From Tribonema minus (Eukaryota > Sar > Xanthophyceae > Tribonematales > Tribonemataceae), in the NCBI GenBank assembly GCA_017506865.1, contig JAFCMP010000051.1:310001-374000 (forward strand): 64,000 nt of DNA, in the 5' to 3' direction. This document shows, in pieces, positions 1-12,100 of this stretch (positions are counted from its first letter, which is position 1; every line of letters starts with the position of its first letter). Both the position numbers and the translations under genes were made by a program. The notes below the pieces were generated by a model. It was not told where the DNA came from and did no database searches. It worked only from the letters and a program-made list of their open reading frames with translations.

Positions 1-125
1 AAAAAACCGGAGGCCAGTGACCTGACCGACCGGCTTCACCGACTTGTCCGTTAGCCGAAGCCGGTCGGCTGAGCCGGTTTCCGCTCAAAACACTTAAAAT
101 CACAGTCTAAGAGCGCCGCGCATAC

Positions 126-3100
126 CTGTAAAAGCGCCGCCCGTGAGAGACGACATCATACAGGTGCACCACCGGCGGGTCCTTAATCACCACCAGTTCC
201 TTCAGCTGAACCACCTCCACCATATCGCTCCCCTCTTCCCCCCCCTCGCCCCCCCCCGCCCCCTCCTTCGCCTCCTGTGCCGCCTTGCTCTCCTTCCGCA
301 GGCCCAGAAACCCCCCGCTGCCGCGCGATTTCGTGGCAGCGTTCGCGGCGGGCGCTGCTGACTCACTCTCAGAGTCTGAGTCATCGGTGTCCGAGTCGGT
401 GGCCAGTTCCGCGCGTGGAAGCGTGACGCGGTGTACCCCCGCAAGTCGGGCCAGGACCTGGTTCTCAGAGTACTTCAAGTCCGGCATGAAGAGTTGAAGC
501 TGCGCATCCGCAGGGAAAGGAGGGGAATAATGAGCGCAAAAGAGGCCAGTGATTCCAAGCCGGACTGGCACCGAGAGGTGGCGAGTTTGCTGGTGCATGC
601 GCGTGGCACGCATGCATAGGCTGTAGAACGTTGGGCGATCTACAGTTGATATGCACACGTTGACACAATCACATGCATGACCGCACAGCATACCTTTAGA
701 CAGGCATGATGTGGAGTGGTGATAAGGCCCCCATGGCGTACTCTCCCCGCTTCGCCTGAGGGCAGTACTTGATCATGGACTTGTACTATCGAGATCTCAT
801 CTAGCCTATGCACACAAGTATACACGTGAAATCACACGCATGTAAGGAATCCAATGCAAACACACAGCACGCGAGACATGCGCGCCCGTCTCACCCGAGG
901 CTAACCCTAACCCTAACCCTAACCCTAACCCTACTTGGCCCTCACGGCTCTAGAACGAGCTTCAAAACCTGCCTGCGCCTTTGCACGTGCACCCGATACA
1001 ATATAATTGCATGCAGGCATGCACAATTCGTGGAAGTTCACGAGTGCACAGTGACGTGCACTCGTGAACTTCCACGAATTCCATCAATGAAGATTTCCAT
1101 ACGATGTGAGCTTCCCGTCTCACCTGAGGGAAGTACTAGGCCCCGACGGGCTCTAGAATGAGTTTCGATGCCTGCTCTTGAGTGTCCATACGATGTGACA
1201 CATTGTACCGACTGCTGTGAAGCAGTCATAGGGGCCCCCACAACATGCGCTCCTCTGCTCACCTGAGGGAAGTACTTGGCCCTAACTGGCTCCAGGATGC
1301 TGGCTATCCAGCCCTCCCCGTCCGCACCAGACATGGGGCGGTAGGGGCGGCTGTAGGGGCATGGGTTGCTGCGCGGGTCTGCATCCCAGTACTGCACAAG
1401 AATGCAAGGAAGCCAGCAAGTGTGATTGAGTGTTTTCACAAGCTGACACTTGATGTTCAGTTCATGATGACGGTGGTACCGCTGCCTGTCTGCGAATAGG
1501 TGCAATCATGACTCAGCTGAGCGCTGCTGGGGGTCTGCGTCCCAGTACTGCACAAGAGTTAGGGCAAGGATTAGGGTTAGGTTCAGGGTTACCCTGTTCT
1601 GACTGCTGCAGGAGTCTGCGTTTCAGTACTGCACAAGGGTTAAAGATAGGATTAGGGTAAGTGAGGTTTAGGGTCTGCGTTCCAGTACTGCACGAGGGTT
1701 AAAGATAGGGTTAGCGTTAGGTTTAGGGTTACTACCCTCACCCTACTGCTGCGGGGGTCTGCGTCCCAGTACTGCACAAGAACATAAGAAAACCAGCAAG
1801 TATCACTGAGTGTTTTCACAAGATGAACCTTGAGTTGAGTCATGATGACGGTGGTGGCGCTGCCTGTTGCTGCCTGCCTAGCCCTGAGGTTAGGGTTAAG
1901 GAACAGGTCGTTGTTGCTGAGAAGTGGGGTCTGAAATATAATTGTGCGTGATAGCTGCAGTCGGGGTTGGCTGAGCGGTACTGTACCTTTTGTACGCAAC
2001 AAATCACTATCGCTGGGGTGTTCCCTGCTGCACATCTGCTTCCAACACCCTAGACCTGTTGAGTTGCATCATCACACTTGGTGCACTCGCGTGCCTCACA
2101 AACATATCAATGTGTGGTTGAAAGCAGGGTTGGGGTTAGGGTTGGACTACCACCGCATGTATTCATGTACGTAGGTATGTGTACCTGCTGTACCCATTTT
2201 TTCATTACCACCGCATGGGATGTGGTGGTCGGGTGTTCTTTGCTGCTGGCACAGCCAGCTTTGGCTGCCTAAATGTGCCTGATCTCAGCATGATCCAGTG
2301 TATCCATATGACTTGCGTACATGCATTTGTGTGGTCAGGGTTGGGGTTGAGGTCAGGCTGGGCTCTGAGCAGCTGCGTTTCAAGCATCGCAACTGCCAGG
2401 CACGTATGCAAGATTTCTGGTTTCAGAGCACTGATTTGCACAAACATGCACTTGAGTTCAGCACTGCAAATCACTCATACTTTGTAGTACAGAAGTATCA
2501 GACAATCCAGTAAATAGCAAGTCAATCCTCCATACCTGTGCACGTCATGGCGCCTGCGCACCAGGTGCAGCTACTGCCTCTGCTCCAAGTTGTTCAACTT
2601 TGAAGTATCAATCCAGCCATACATACATGGTTCACACTACAACACGACGCGGGTACAACCGTACAGTACAGTACAGTACATTCTTGATACATACATACCT
2701 GCACGTCGTGCCGCCGGCCCACCAGGCGCAGCCACTGCATGTGCTCCAAGTTGTTCAGCTTTGAAGTACAAAGCAGCGTGGTACATACACAGCTCACACT
2801 ACAACACGATGAGGGTACAAACACTCATAATACATACATACCTGCACGTCGTGCCGCCGGCCCACCAGGCGCAGCCACTGCCTGTGCTCCGAGTTCTTCA
2901 CCTCCGCGCAGCCTATGGTGGTGACGGTCTTGCCGTTGGTGCTGCCACCGAACACGCTCACGAAGTCGGGGTGTGACTCGATGTGGCTTGGCAGCGTGGC
3001 CATCGCGTGCCGCTTCAGGGTGAACTCCCCCAGCTGTGGTGGCAGATGCATGAAATGAGCAGCGCCCGGAGTATGTACTTCAGGCATTACAAGGGGGTAT

Positions 3101-6100
3101 GTGCGTGCATGTGAACAGGGTGAATCTGCCCAGCTGTGGTGGCAGATGTAAAAAAAGTGCAGCACCTGTTTTGTAAGGAGGCTATGCTTCAATGCACACG
3201 TAGGTACACAGAGTGAACCCAGCTGTGGTGGCAGAAGCCAATTTGAGCAGCGCCCGGAGTAAACAATTGTACTTCTATGAGAAGGCTATGCTTCAATGGA
3301 CATGTATGTACAAGGCATGTGAACTGCCCAGCTGTGGTGGCAGATGAAAGAAATGAGTGCCCGCAGTACGCATTTCGAGCATCAGAAGGGGTGTGTGTGC
3401 ATGCATCTGTCGAGGGCGAATGCACCGGCAGAAGGAAGAAGTGCGCAATACCAGCAGTAAATTTCTATATGAGAAGGCTGTACTTCAATGCACATGTACA
3501 AGAGGTGAACTCGCCCAGCTGTGGTGGCAGACAATAAGGTGTGCACACCTTAGACGACGGAGTCGCGACGGACAGTCGCGACAGCGCTAGTGAAACTCTG
3601 TCGTGACACTGTCGCGTACGAGTGCCCCACTTGCTGTCGTCTGCACGACACCGTCGCACAAGGATGGTGCAGTTTCCGTCGTCTGCACGACGTCTGTTGC
3701 GCATGGTTGTCGCAGCTCCGTTCCATTCCGTCGAACCAAAATAACGCTTATTTGAGTGATTGCGGCATTGTTGCATAGCGAGCTGGCAGCGTATAGACGC
3801 ATCGCCGCCTTTGCTTGCGTGTGGATGCTCATTTCATTGTCAAACATTGTCAAAACATGACTTCAACTCCGTCAACTGGCAGTTTCTGAGGAGTTCAGGA
3901 TCTCCGTCGTCTGCACGACACCGTCGACTGCTGCTGCTGGATAATACTGTTGCCGTTGTCAGCACTGTCGCATACAGTCACGCCAGAGTCTGTCGTATGC
4001 ATAACTCCGTCATCACGCCTCGGTCAGATTAGCCGTCGTGCTGCTCGACTCCGTCACGACGGACTGTCGTCTAAGTTGTGAAGGTGTGCATGCATGCATG
4101 TATCATGGTGAAGGTGCACAGCTGCTGAGGCAGACAGGAGTGCAGCGTTCCAAACACTGCCATACTGCGTGCACACGGAGGTAAAGCGTGGCGACAGCAG
4201 ACACATAGTGCTTCCCGAGCAACCCTCACCCTGACCCTTGCCCCAACCCTAACCTTTACCCTAACCTAACCTAACCCTAACTTAACCCTAGCACCAGTAG
4301 CTGCATACGGTATGTACCTGCACGTTGATCTCCACATCCACGCCCTGGGTGGTGAGCCTCAGCCAGTCCTCATAGCTCATGCTGCACCCAAAACGTACAA
4401 GAGAAAGCAATGTGGTCAGAACGCACAGCAACGATCAGGACGCAGAGCAACGCTCAGCATATTCAGCGATGCTCAACATGCTCAGCAACGCTCAACAATG
4501 CTCAGCAACGCTCAGCTTAGCAGCGCTCAGCTTAGCAACACACAGCAACGCTCAGCATTTGCTCAGCAACGCTCAGCTTAGCAGAACTCAGCAGATGCTC
4601 AGTCATTAGGGCAGTCAGCGACGCTCAGAAAGCCATGTTCAAATGTGTCGCCCGCCCATGCGGAATGTGAACAGAGAGAGTCAAGTCGCTGCCGCATGCT
4701 TCACACTCGCACATACTTTTTGTGGAAATACACACGTAGTTACGGTTACGCGTACGCTGTACACCAGAAAATTCAACAACTGTATTGCTGCTACACGAGA
4801 GAGAAGTACTTGGGGAATTTCCGATTGCGCCACCAACTTCTGAATACACACACTTCGAGTGGTATACGTACCTGTGCACAACGGCACTGGCAAAATTGTG
4901 TACAGTGATGCTTATTGAGTCCCTCGTTCCTCCGCCAGCTATTGTACACCAGTGGGTTAGGATTAGGGTTAGGGTTAGCGGTAGACACACTTTCACCGAG
5001 CTGTATACTCTGACAATATCACCATACTCCAATTTTTTTGTTGCACTTGAAGTACATGCTTCAGCTCACTGGTTGTGCCAGTGTGTCACACACTATCGCT
5101 CAGCTGTATTGACAGACACGATCTCCATACTTCAAGTTTCTTATACTTGAAGTACATTCTTCAACTTACTGGTAGTGCCTGGCGCCGCTCTGCTCGTCTG
5201 CCAGCTGCTGCTGCACCAGTGCGACGTCCGGCACAAAGCGGCCGATGCAGTCGGTGCGCAGCATGGTGGTCCACTGGCGGTTCACAAAGCTGCACAAACA
5301 CACCATAGCAGCAGTCACGAACAACATTCAGAGGGTGGTTAGGGTTAGGGTAACGTAACTTATTACTATTAGGGTTAGGGTTAGGTTACCCTAACCCAGG
5401 GTCAGGGGTAACCTAACCCTAACCCTAACCCTATGCAGTCGGTGCGCAGCATGGTGGTCCACTGCCGGTTCGCAAAGCTGCAACGACATACAACAGCAGC
5501 AGTGACAAACAACATCCAGATGAGAGTTTCAAAAGCAAACAGCCGTTTGCTTGAAGTACGCTAATCTTATTACAGCTGCACCAGCGCACACACAAAAACA
5601 AATCAGTCACGAACACTATTCAGAGGTGCGTACTCAAACAGTCGCAAGGATGCAGCCGTTTGATGAGCTCTTGAGCAGCTGACACATAATTGACAACTGT
5701 CGATCGCCGAAGCTGCATTGATCATTTTTCAAAGATCATTGTTGAACGGCATATGCACACTCAACCAAAGTATGCTCACTTATTCGAGAAACTCGTTGGT
5801 GTATGACGCGTGCTCGTGGAAATCGGCTCACTGCATGCCTGTCCGCACGATGACTCTAAGCTTAACCTTAACAATGTCCTCCTCCTTGTGTGACCCTAGC
5901 GCTTACCTGCGCCCTGACACTGCTCCAACACTAACACTAGCCTGAACCTTGTATTCTGGTGTCTTTAGAACTACCTGGTAACATGCGCCCTGACACTGCT
6001 CCAGCCCTAACGCTAGCTCACACCTCATACTCCTGTATGTTGAGGTTTACATCGCCCTGCGGCGCATGCCGATCCCCCGTGAGCGTGATCACCCTGATGA

Positions 6101-9100
6101 CCCCCTCCATGACATCATCCCCTACCAACCCTAACCCTACTCATCAAGCCAGAAATTATAGTCTTAGCCCAAAGCCCTAACCCTACGACTAGGGTTAAAG
6201 CTAGTTTTTTTTTCAAATTTAACCTTATAAGGTTGGAATTAATTTACCTGGTGTCATCGCCCTGCGGCGCGTGCCTGTCCCCCGTGAGCGTGATAACCCT
6301 GATCACCCCCTCCATGACGTCATCACACCCCTGCGCGCCCGGAGTGCTGCCATCAAAGCCCTGAGCACTGTCATCAAGCCCCTTACTGATGCTGCCGTCG
6401 GTGGCGCCGCGCTGCCCCCCTCCCGGGGGGCCCTTGGTCTCGTTGGCGCGCAGCCACTTTACGATCTTGTTTCGGTGCTGAGCGAGGATGTCAAAGATCT
6501 CCGTGGGGGGTATCTGTTGTTGTGGGATAGGTATGAGGGAACAGCTACAACAGTTGTTGTGGGCTGAGCGAGGATGTCAAAGATCTCCGTGGAGGGTATC
6601 TGTCGTTGTAGGGTAGGTATGAGAGCACAGTTACAGTTATACCAATGGTTGACAGCTGACGAAAGGTGTACTTTGCTCTGAAGAGCCTGCCAAGACTACA
6701 CCTGATGCGTGTTCCACAGGTACGCAGTGCTGCCAGCAATGAAGCCTTGGCTCCACTTACGGTTCAGCCTCACCCTCACATTAACTCTAACTTAGCCTTA
6801 CCCTACCCCTAACCCTAACGTTGAATAGCGCACAGCGAGCACTCACTTTGCAGCAGCTGCGACACACCCAGGTAGTAGTTCATCATTATATAAATGCCTC
6901 TATATAAATGCCTCTGACAGTGCTGCAGTACCACACTGCCAGAACCCTAATGCAGCCCTGCGATGTCAACAATCTGCGCGCCGCTGCTGCACTACTGACG
7001 CCCGCTTACAGGTTCAACCCGTCAACTGATTTTGCATGCCCCATCGACACACAAGTACATACCTGCAGCTGCGAGGCCACCTGGTCATACGCCTAGCTCT
7101 TGCGACGACCGTTTGCGCCCGTTGCGATGCTACATACATATTTCAGCAATTGAACATACATTTACACATCCCATCAATCAAGCATGCCTACCCCATAACC
7201 ACATACATACCTGCAGCTGCGAGGCCATCTTGTCGTACGCCTGGCTCTTGCGCCGCTGCTGCACGACCGACGTCCGCTTGCGCCCCTTGCGGCTCGTCAC
7301 CTCCAGGTCGAAGCGGTAGTGCACCGTAAGCCACACGTGCGCCGCAATGACGACGCTCGCCACGGTGAAGTTGACGTCGGCAGCGGTCATGTTCTTGAAG
7401 AGGAACAGGATGTGCGCGTGCAGCAGGCAGGCGCCCTCGGTGTCATTCTGCTTCACCAGGCGCGCCAGCCACCGCTCCAGCATCGGGAACGCCACCTGAA
7501 GATTACAGTGACGGCAGTTGAGCGTTGTCATAAGCATCAGTAACAATGTTTTAGGTGGCGCCACCGCTCCAGCATTGGAAACGCCACCTGGGAATTACAG
7601 TTGAGCGTTGTGGTGAGGAATGCTAGTTGAAGTTTTGGCTTGATGGGGCGACTTGACAGTTAAAGGTGAGTGCTCTGTTGAATGAAGAAAGAACGAAAAC
7701 TGAGGCTTCTACTTCACCAGGCGCACCAGCCACCGCTCCAGCATCGGGTATGCCACCTGGAGATGACAGTTACGGCAGTTGAGCGTTGTCGTAAGCATTA
7801 GTCATAATGTTTTAGGTGGCGCCACCGCTCCAGCATCGTGATTGCCACCTGGCAGTTACAGTTGAGCATTGTGGTGAGGAATGACAGTTGAAGATAGAGC
7901 TTGACCAGGCGCGCCAGCCACCGCTTCAGCATCGGGGAACGCCATCTGACAATGACTGTTACGGCAGTTGAGCATTGTGCCGGGAATGGCGGTGGAATAC
8001 ACAGTTCGGGTCTACATAGATTCCATTGTGGCAATCTACTCAGTGAAGCGTGGCAGCAGCTGCTGCAGCACGAATGTTTCAATCTGACAAGTGGATGCCA
8101 ACAGCAGAGGTGAGGGTGGTAGTTGCAGTGACATCTTGGTGCTTGGTGTGAAGCAGTGGCAGTAATCTGGCCATGTTTGTGTTAGTAAGCAGAAGACTGG
8201 TGCTGAACGCTGCCTGCGATGCTACCCACAGCTGTTCCCCTTCGTCAACTGAGCCGGCAAAGCTGCACCAGCAACTGGGGTGAGCGGTGCTGCTGCCGCT
8301 GAAACCGGCTGGATGTTGGCTGCATGTAAGTTTAACGGACCTCGTTAGGCTTGAGCCAAATCTAGCTTCAGCGCTACTGAAACATGGAATGCAAGCATAA
8401 CTGACCTTGTTGAGCTTGAGGCGCATGCGCTTCTGCGCCTGCGCCAGCGTCGCCAGCACCTGCGGCGCGCCCTGCAGCCTAACCCTAGCCCTCACCTCAA
8501 CACTAGCTTCAACCCTACTGTAATGTTTGATACAACCATAACTGACCTTGTTGAGCTTGAGGCGCATGCGCTTCTGCGCCTGCGCGAGCGTCGCCAGCAC
8601 CTGCGGCGCGCGCTGCTGCTGCTGCAGGCCGCGCGTCGCGTTGCACAGCGCGTCGTCCTGCAGGTACAGCATGAACGCCTCCACGCGAACGCACAGGCGG
8701 ATCACGTACAGGATCACGGGGCTCTGGTTGATGCTGTACTTGCCCGTGTCCAGCTCCAGCGCGGTGTCGAGCATCTGCAGAGGTTAGGGTTAAGGTAGGG
8801 TCAGGATTACGGCTAATTCTGGGTTACGGTTACATTGGTTAGGATGGAAGGGAGGCACACTGAACGGAGCACAATATTTTACTAACCCTAAGTATCAGGT
8901 GCTGTACTTGCCCGAGCCGGGCTCTAGCGCAGTGTCAATCATTCTGCAGTTACGGTTAGTATATGGCCTTCCGCAGTGTCGATCATTCTGCGAGGGTTAG
9001 GGACAGGGTCAGGGCTTATGGTAGGATCAGGAGTAGGGGTAGGAATAAAGAGGAGGCGCACGCAATGTAGCATGGCAGCGGCAGCAGTTCATATCATCAG

Positions 9101-12100
9101 AGGAGTATCAGGTGCTGTTTGCCGGTGTCGAGCACCATTGAGGTGTCGAGCGTCTGCGAGGGTTGGGGTCAAGGCTAGAAGAATTAGGGCTAGGGGTTAT
9201 GATAGGGTCAGGAATAGGGGTAGGAATGGAGGGAAGGCACACTCAACTAAGCATAGCAGTGCCAGCGGTGCACATCATCAAAGGAGTATTAGGTGCTGTG
9301 CTTGCGGTGTCGAGCACCAACGCAAAGTCGAGCATCTGTCAGGGTTAGGGTTGGTTCGGGTTCCGGCGGGGGGTCAATGGGGGTTGAAGATGGGGACACA
9401 CGTGTGAGCATGGTGGTGGCGGCGGTGCACATGATCAAGCCAGCCTACCTGTGCTTGATTGAAGTGGACATCAGCATCTAGCGCATGACGAGCCCCATGC
9501 GACTCTAGGGTTAGGGATACCGTTTGCAGAAGAGGCATCAACTGCAGGTGAATATCAGTGAGTACTACAAGCCAAAACTTTACGACTCAAGACTTGAGTA
9601 TCACTGCTTCTTCCGGGAATTGTCAGATGCTGGGCAGCTGCTGCGCGCGAGTGACAAGCATGTTCATGCCAAAACAAGCTGCGGCACTGCTCTGAGGCCA
9701 CTGTAGATGCTCAGTCGCTGGTGGCGGGGTATTGGCGGCTATTGGCATGCTATACATACACACCTCATGGCCAGTGATAGCAACAGGTGCTGCGTCAAAG
9801 GAGGGCTGCACACACGTAGCAGCAATCAGGAGGCTGTGCGCCAGCAGTGGTGATACATGCATACCATGTACTGCAAAGTATATGATACAAGAGCTTTCCA
9901 TGCTGAACACCCGTGCCTCGAACGCTAAAGCTTGCACACAGAAATCTTTTGGCTCCTGTGGATATGATGGCACTGTTTGACTCGTGGCCAGCTACTGCAG
10001 CAGCGGCAACCACGGTTATTGTTGGAAGGCACTGACGGCTAACCACCCCTTGTGACCTAGAGCTCTACAATTTTGGATTCGTTCCATACATGCATACCTT
10101 GTCCAGGCTGTCCAGCAGTGTGTTACATACATACCTATACTGCAAGTATATGATACATGCATACCTTGTCCAGGCTATCCAGCAAAACCTTGGGGCTCTT
10201 GAGAAGCTCGTTGAACAGCAGACCGCAGGGCGTGGCCAGGTGATCGCGATTCGGCGCAGGTATCTGCGTAGGGGGTGGCACATTGGCCATCTCTGGAGAC
10301 TGCCACGTGGCAGGCTCAAACAGCGCTGCGTCGAGCACCTCCTGCAGCTCCTCTGACCTGCGTTACAGAATGCCAGACGATTGATTTCATTGGTGAATGA
10401 GGTCAACGACGGAACAAATGTATACACTACAAGCTCACGCATATGCGTTGAAAGAGCTCAAGTGAGGGGACAATCACGGGCTAAACCAAGGCTGCATCGA
10501 GCACCTCCTGCAGCTCTTCATACCTGCGTTGTAGCACCTGGGGCAATGGAGAAACGTTATTTGCCTCACACAGAAAAAGGGTACATTGGAAGTACGTCAC
10601 AAGGCAACAAAAGATGCGGTCAAGACAAGCCATCTCTGGAAACTGAGGTGGCAGGCTCAATCCCCCCAAATCTCAACCTCTACCCTGCCGCAATCAGTGC
10701 ATACGCACCACTGCGCTTGCATCTTAACAGGTCCCGCAAAGAAGTACATGACGAGCGGAATGCGCAGGTATGGCGCCATCAGGAACTGCAGCTCCTCACT
10801 TCAATCCCAGCTTTGCAACCCTAGCTCTCATTCAGGCCCTTTATTGACCCTCAACCTACATGCCGCCTTCATACTCTAGCGGAAAAACTCACCACAGCGC
10901 CTGCATCTTGACGGGATCAGCGAAGAACTGCATCACCAGCGGTATGCGCAGGTACGGCGCAGTGAGGTGCTGCAGCAGCAGCTCGCAGTCGCGCGCGCGC
11001 TCTAACTTCAACCCTAACCTTGAACTTCAACCCTAGTCCCAGGTCAATCCCTGACTGCGACCCTCGATGCCGCATAATCAATGCAAACTTACCACAGCGC
11101 CTGCATCTTCACGGGGTCCGCAAAGAACTGCATCACCAGCGGTATGCGCAGGTACGGCGCCGTCAGGTACTGCAGCAGCAGCTCGCAGTCGCGCGCGCGC
11201 AGGCGATCCCCGAAGTCCGGCAGGTTCTGCACAAACAGCACGTCGTCCTCCGTGTCTATCGTCTTGTCGACCAGGTTGCTGGGGTTTGCCCCGCTGGGCG
11301 GAGCACGCGTCTTTCGCCCCATGTTCATCCTCCTTGCGAGCCGCGCCAGCAGGCTCGTGCCCTCGCCCGCCGCCACGCTGCCGCGGTTGTTCGGCGGCGG
11401 CCGCTTCGGCGCAGCAGCAGCAGCGGTGGAGTCAGCGCTCGGCGCAGCGTCGGCGCTCGAAGGGGGCGGCGGGGGGCTGTTGCTGGTGTCAGCGCTGGAG
11501 GAGGGGGCGGTGGTGTCGACCGCGGCGCAGAAGCCTGAGCACTGCAGCGTCTTGTTGCCGAAGCCGCGCACCTCGCAGCCCTGCGGTGTTGGTGGGGAGG
11601 GAGGGGGAGGGGGAGGGGGGAGGCAGAGGCTAGGAGTTAGGAAAGCCCAAGCATTGCAGCACGAGGTAGCTGAAGCCGTGCACCTCGCAGCCCCATGTTT
11701 CATGGGGGGAGGGGTGTGTGTGTGTGTAGGATAGTGGAGCGTGAGCACTGCAGCATCTTGTTGCCGAGGCCGCGCACCTCGCAGCCCTGCGGTGTGTGTG
11801 TGTGGGGGGGGGGGAGAGGTGGGGAGAGTAAGGGTAAGGGGTTAGAGCCTCATAACTGCAGCCTGTTGCCGAAGTCAGTAGTGGAGGCCAAGAGGGGGGG
11901 GGGGGGGGGGGCATAGGCAGGGGCCTGGAGTTAGAAAAACCCAAGCACTGCAGCATGTGGTAGATGACGCTGTGCACCTCGCAGCCCTGGATTGGCAGGG
12001 GCAGAAAGGGGCAGGGTGAGGGGAAGCGGAGCCTTAGCACTGCAGCGTCTTGGTGACCAAACCCGTGCACCTCGCAGCCCTATGTTTCATGGGAGAGGGG

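Larger units (their letters stand above)
734..1140 (-). repeat. Donor-side echoes of exon 1391-1263
   Basis: Partial copies of the exon end plus donor (plus strand CACCTGAGGGAAGTACTTGG at 1260) recur near 1117-1137 and 746-770, with a weaker trace near 890. Confidence 0.6.

Noticed and set aside
900-933. CCCTAA tract considered as a chromosome end
   Set aside because: Coding exons continue on both sides and many similar tracts occur inside introns, so it is interstitial.
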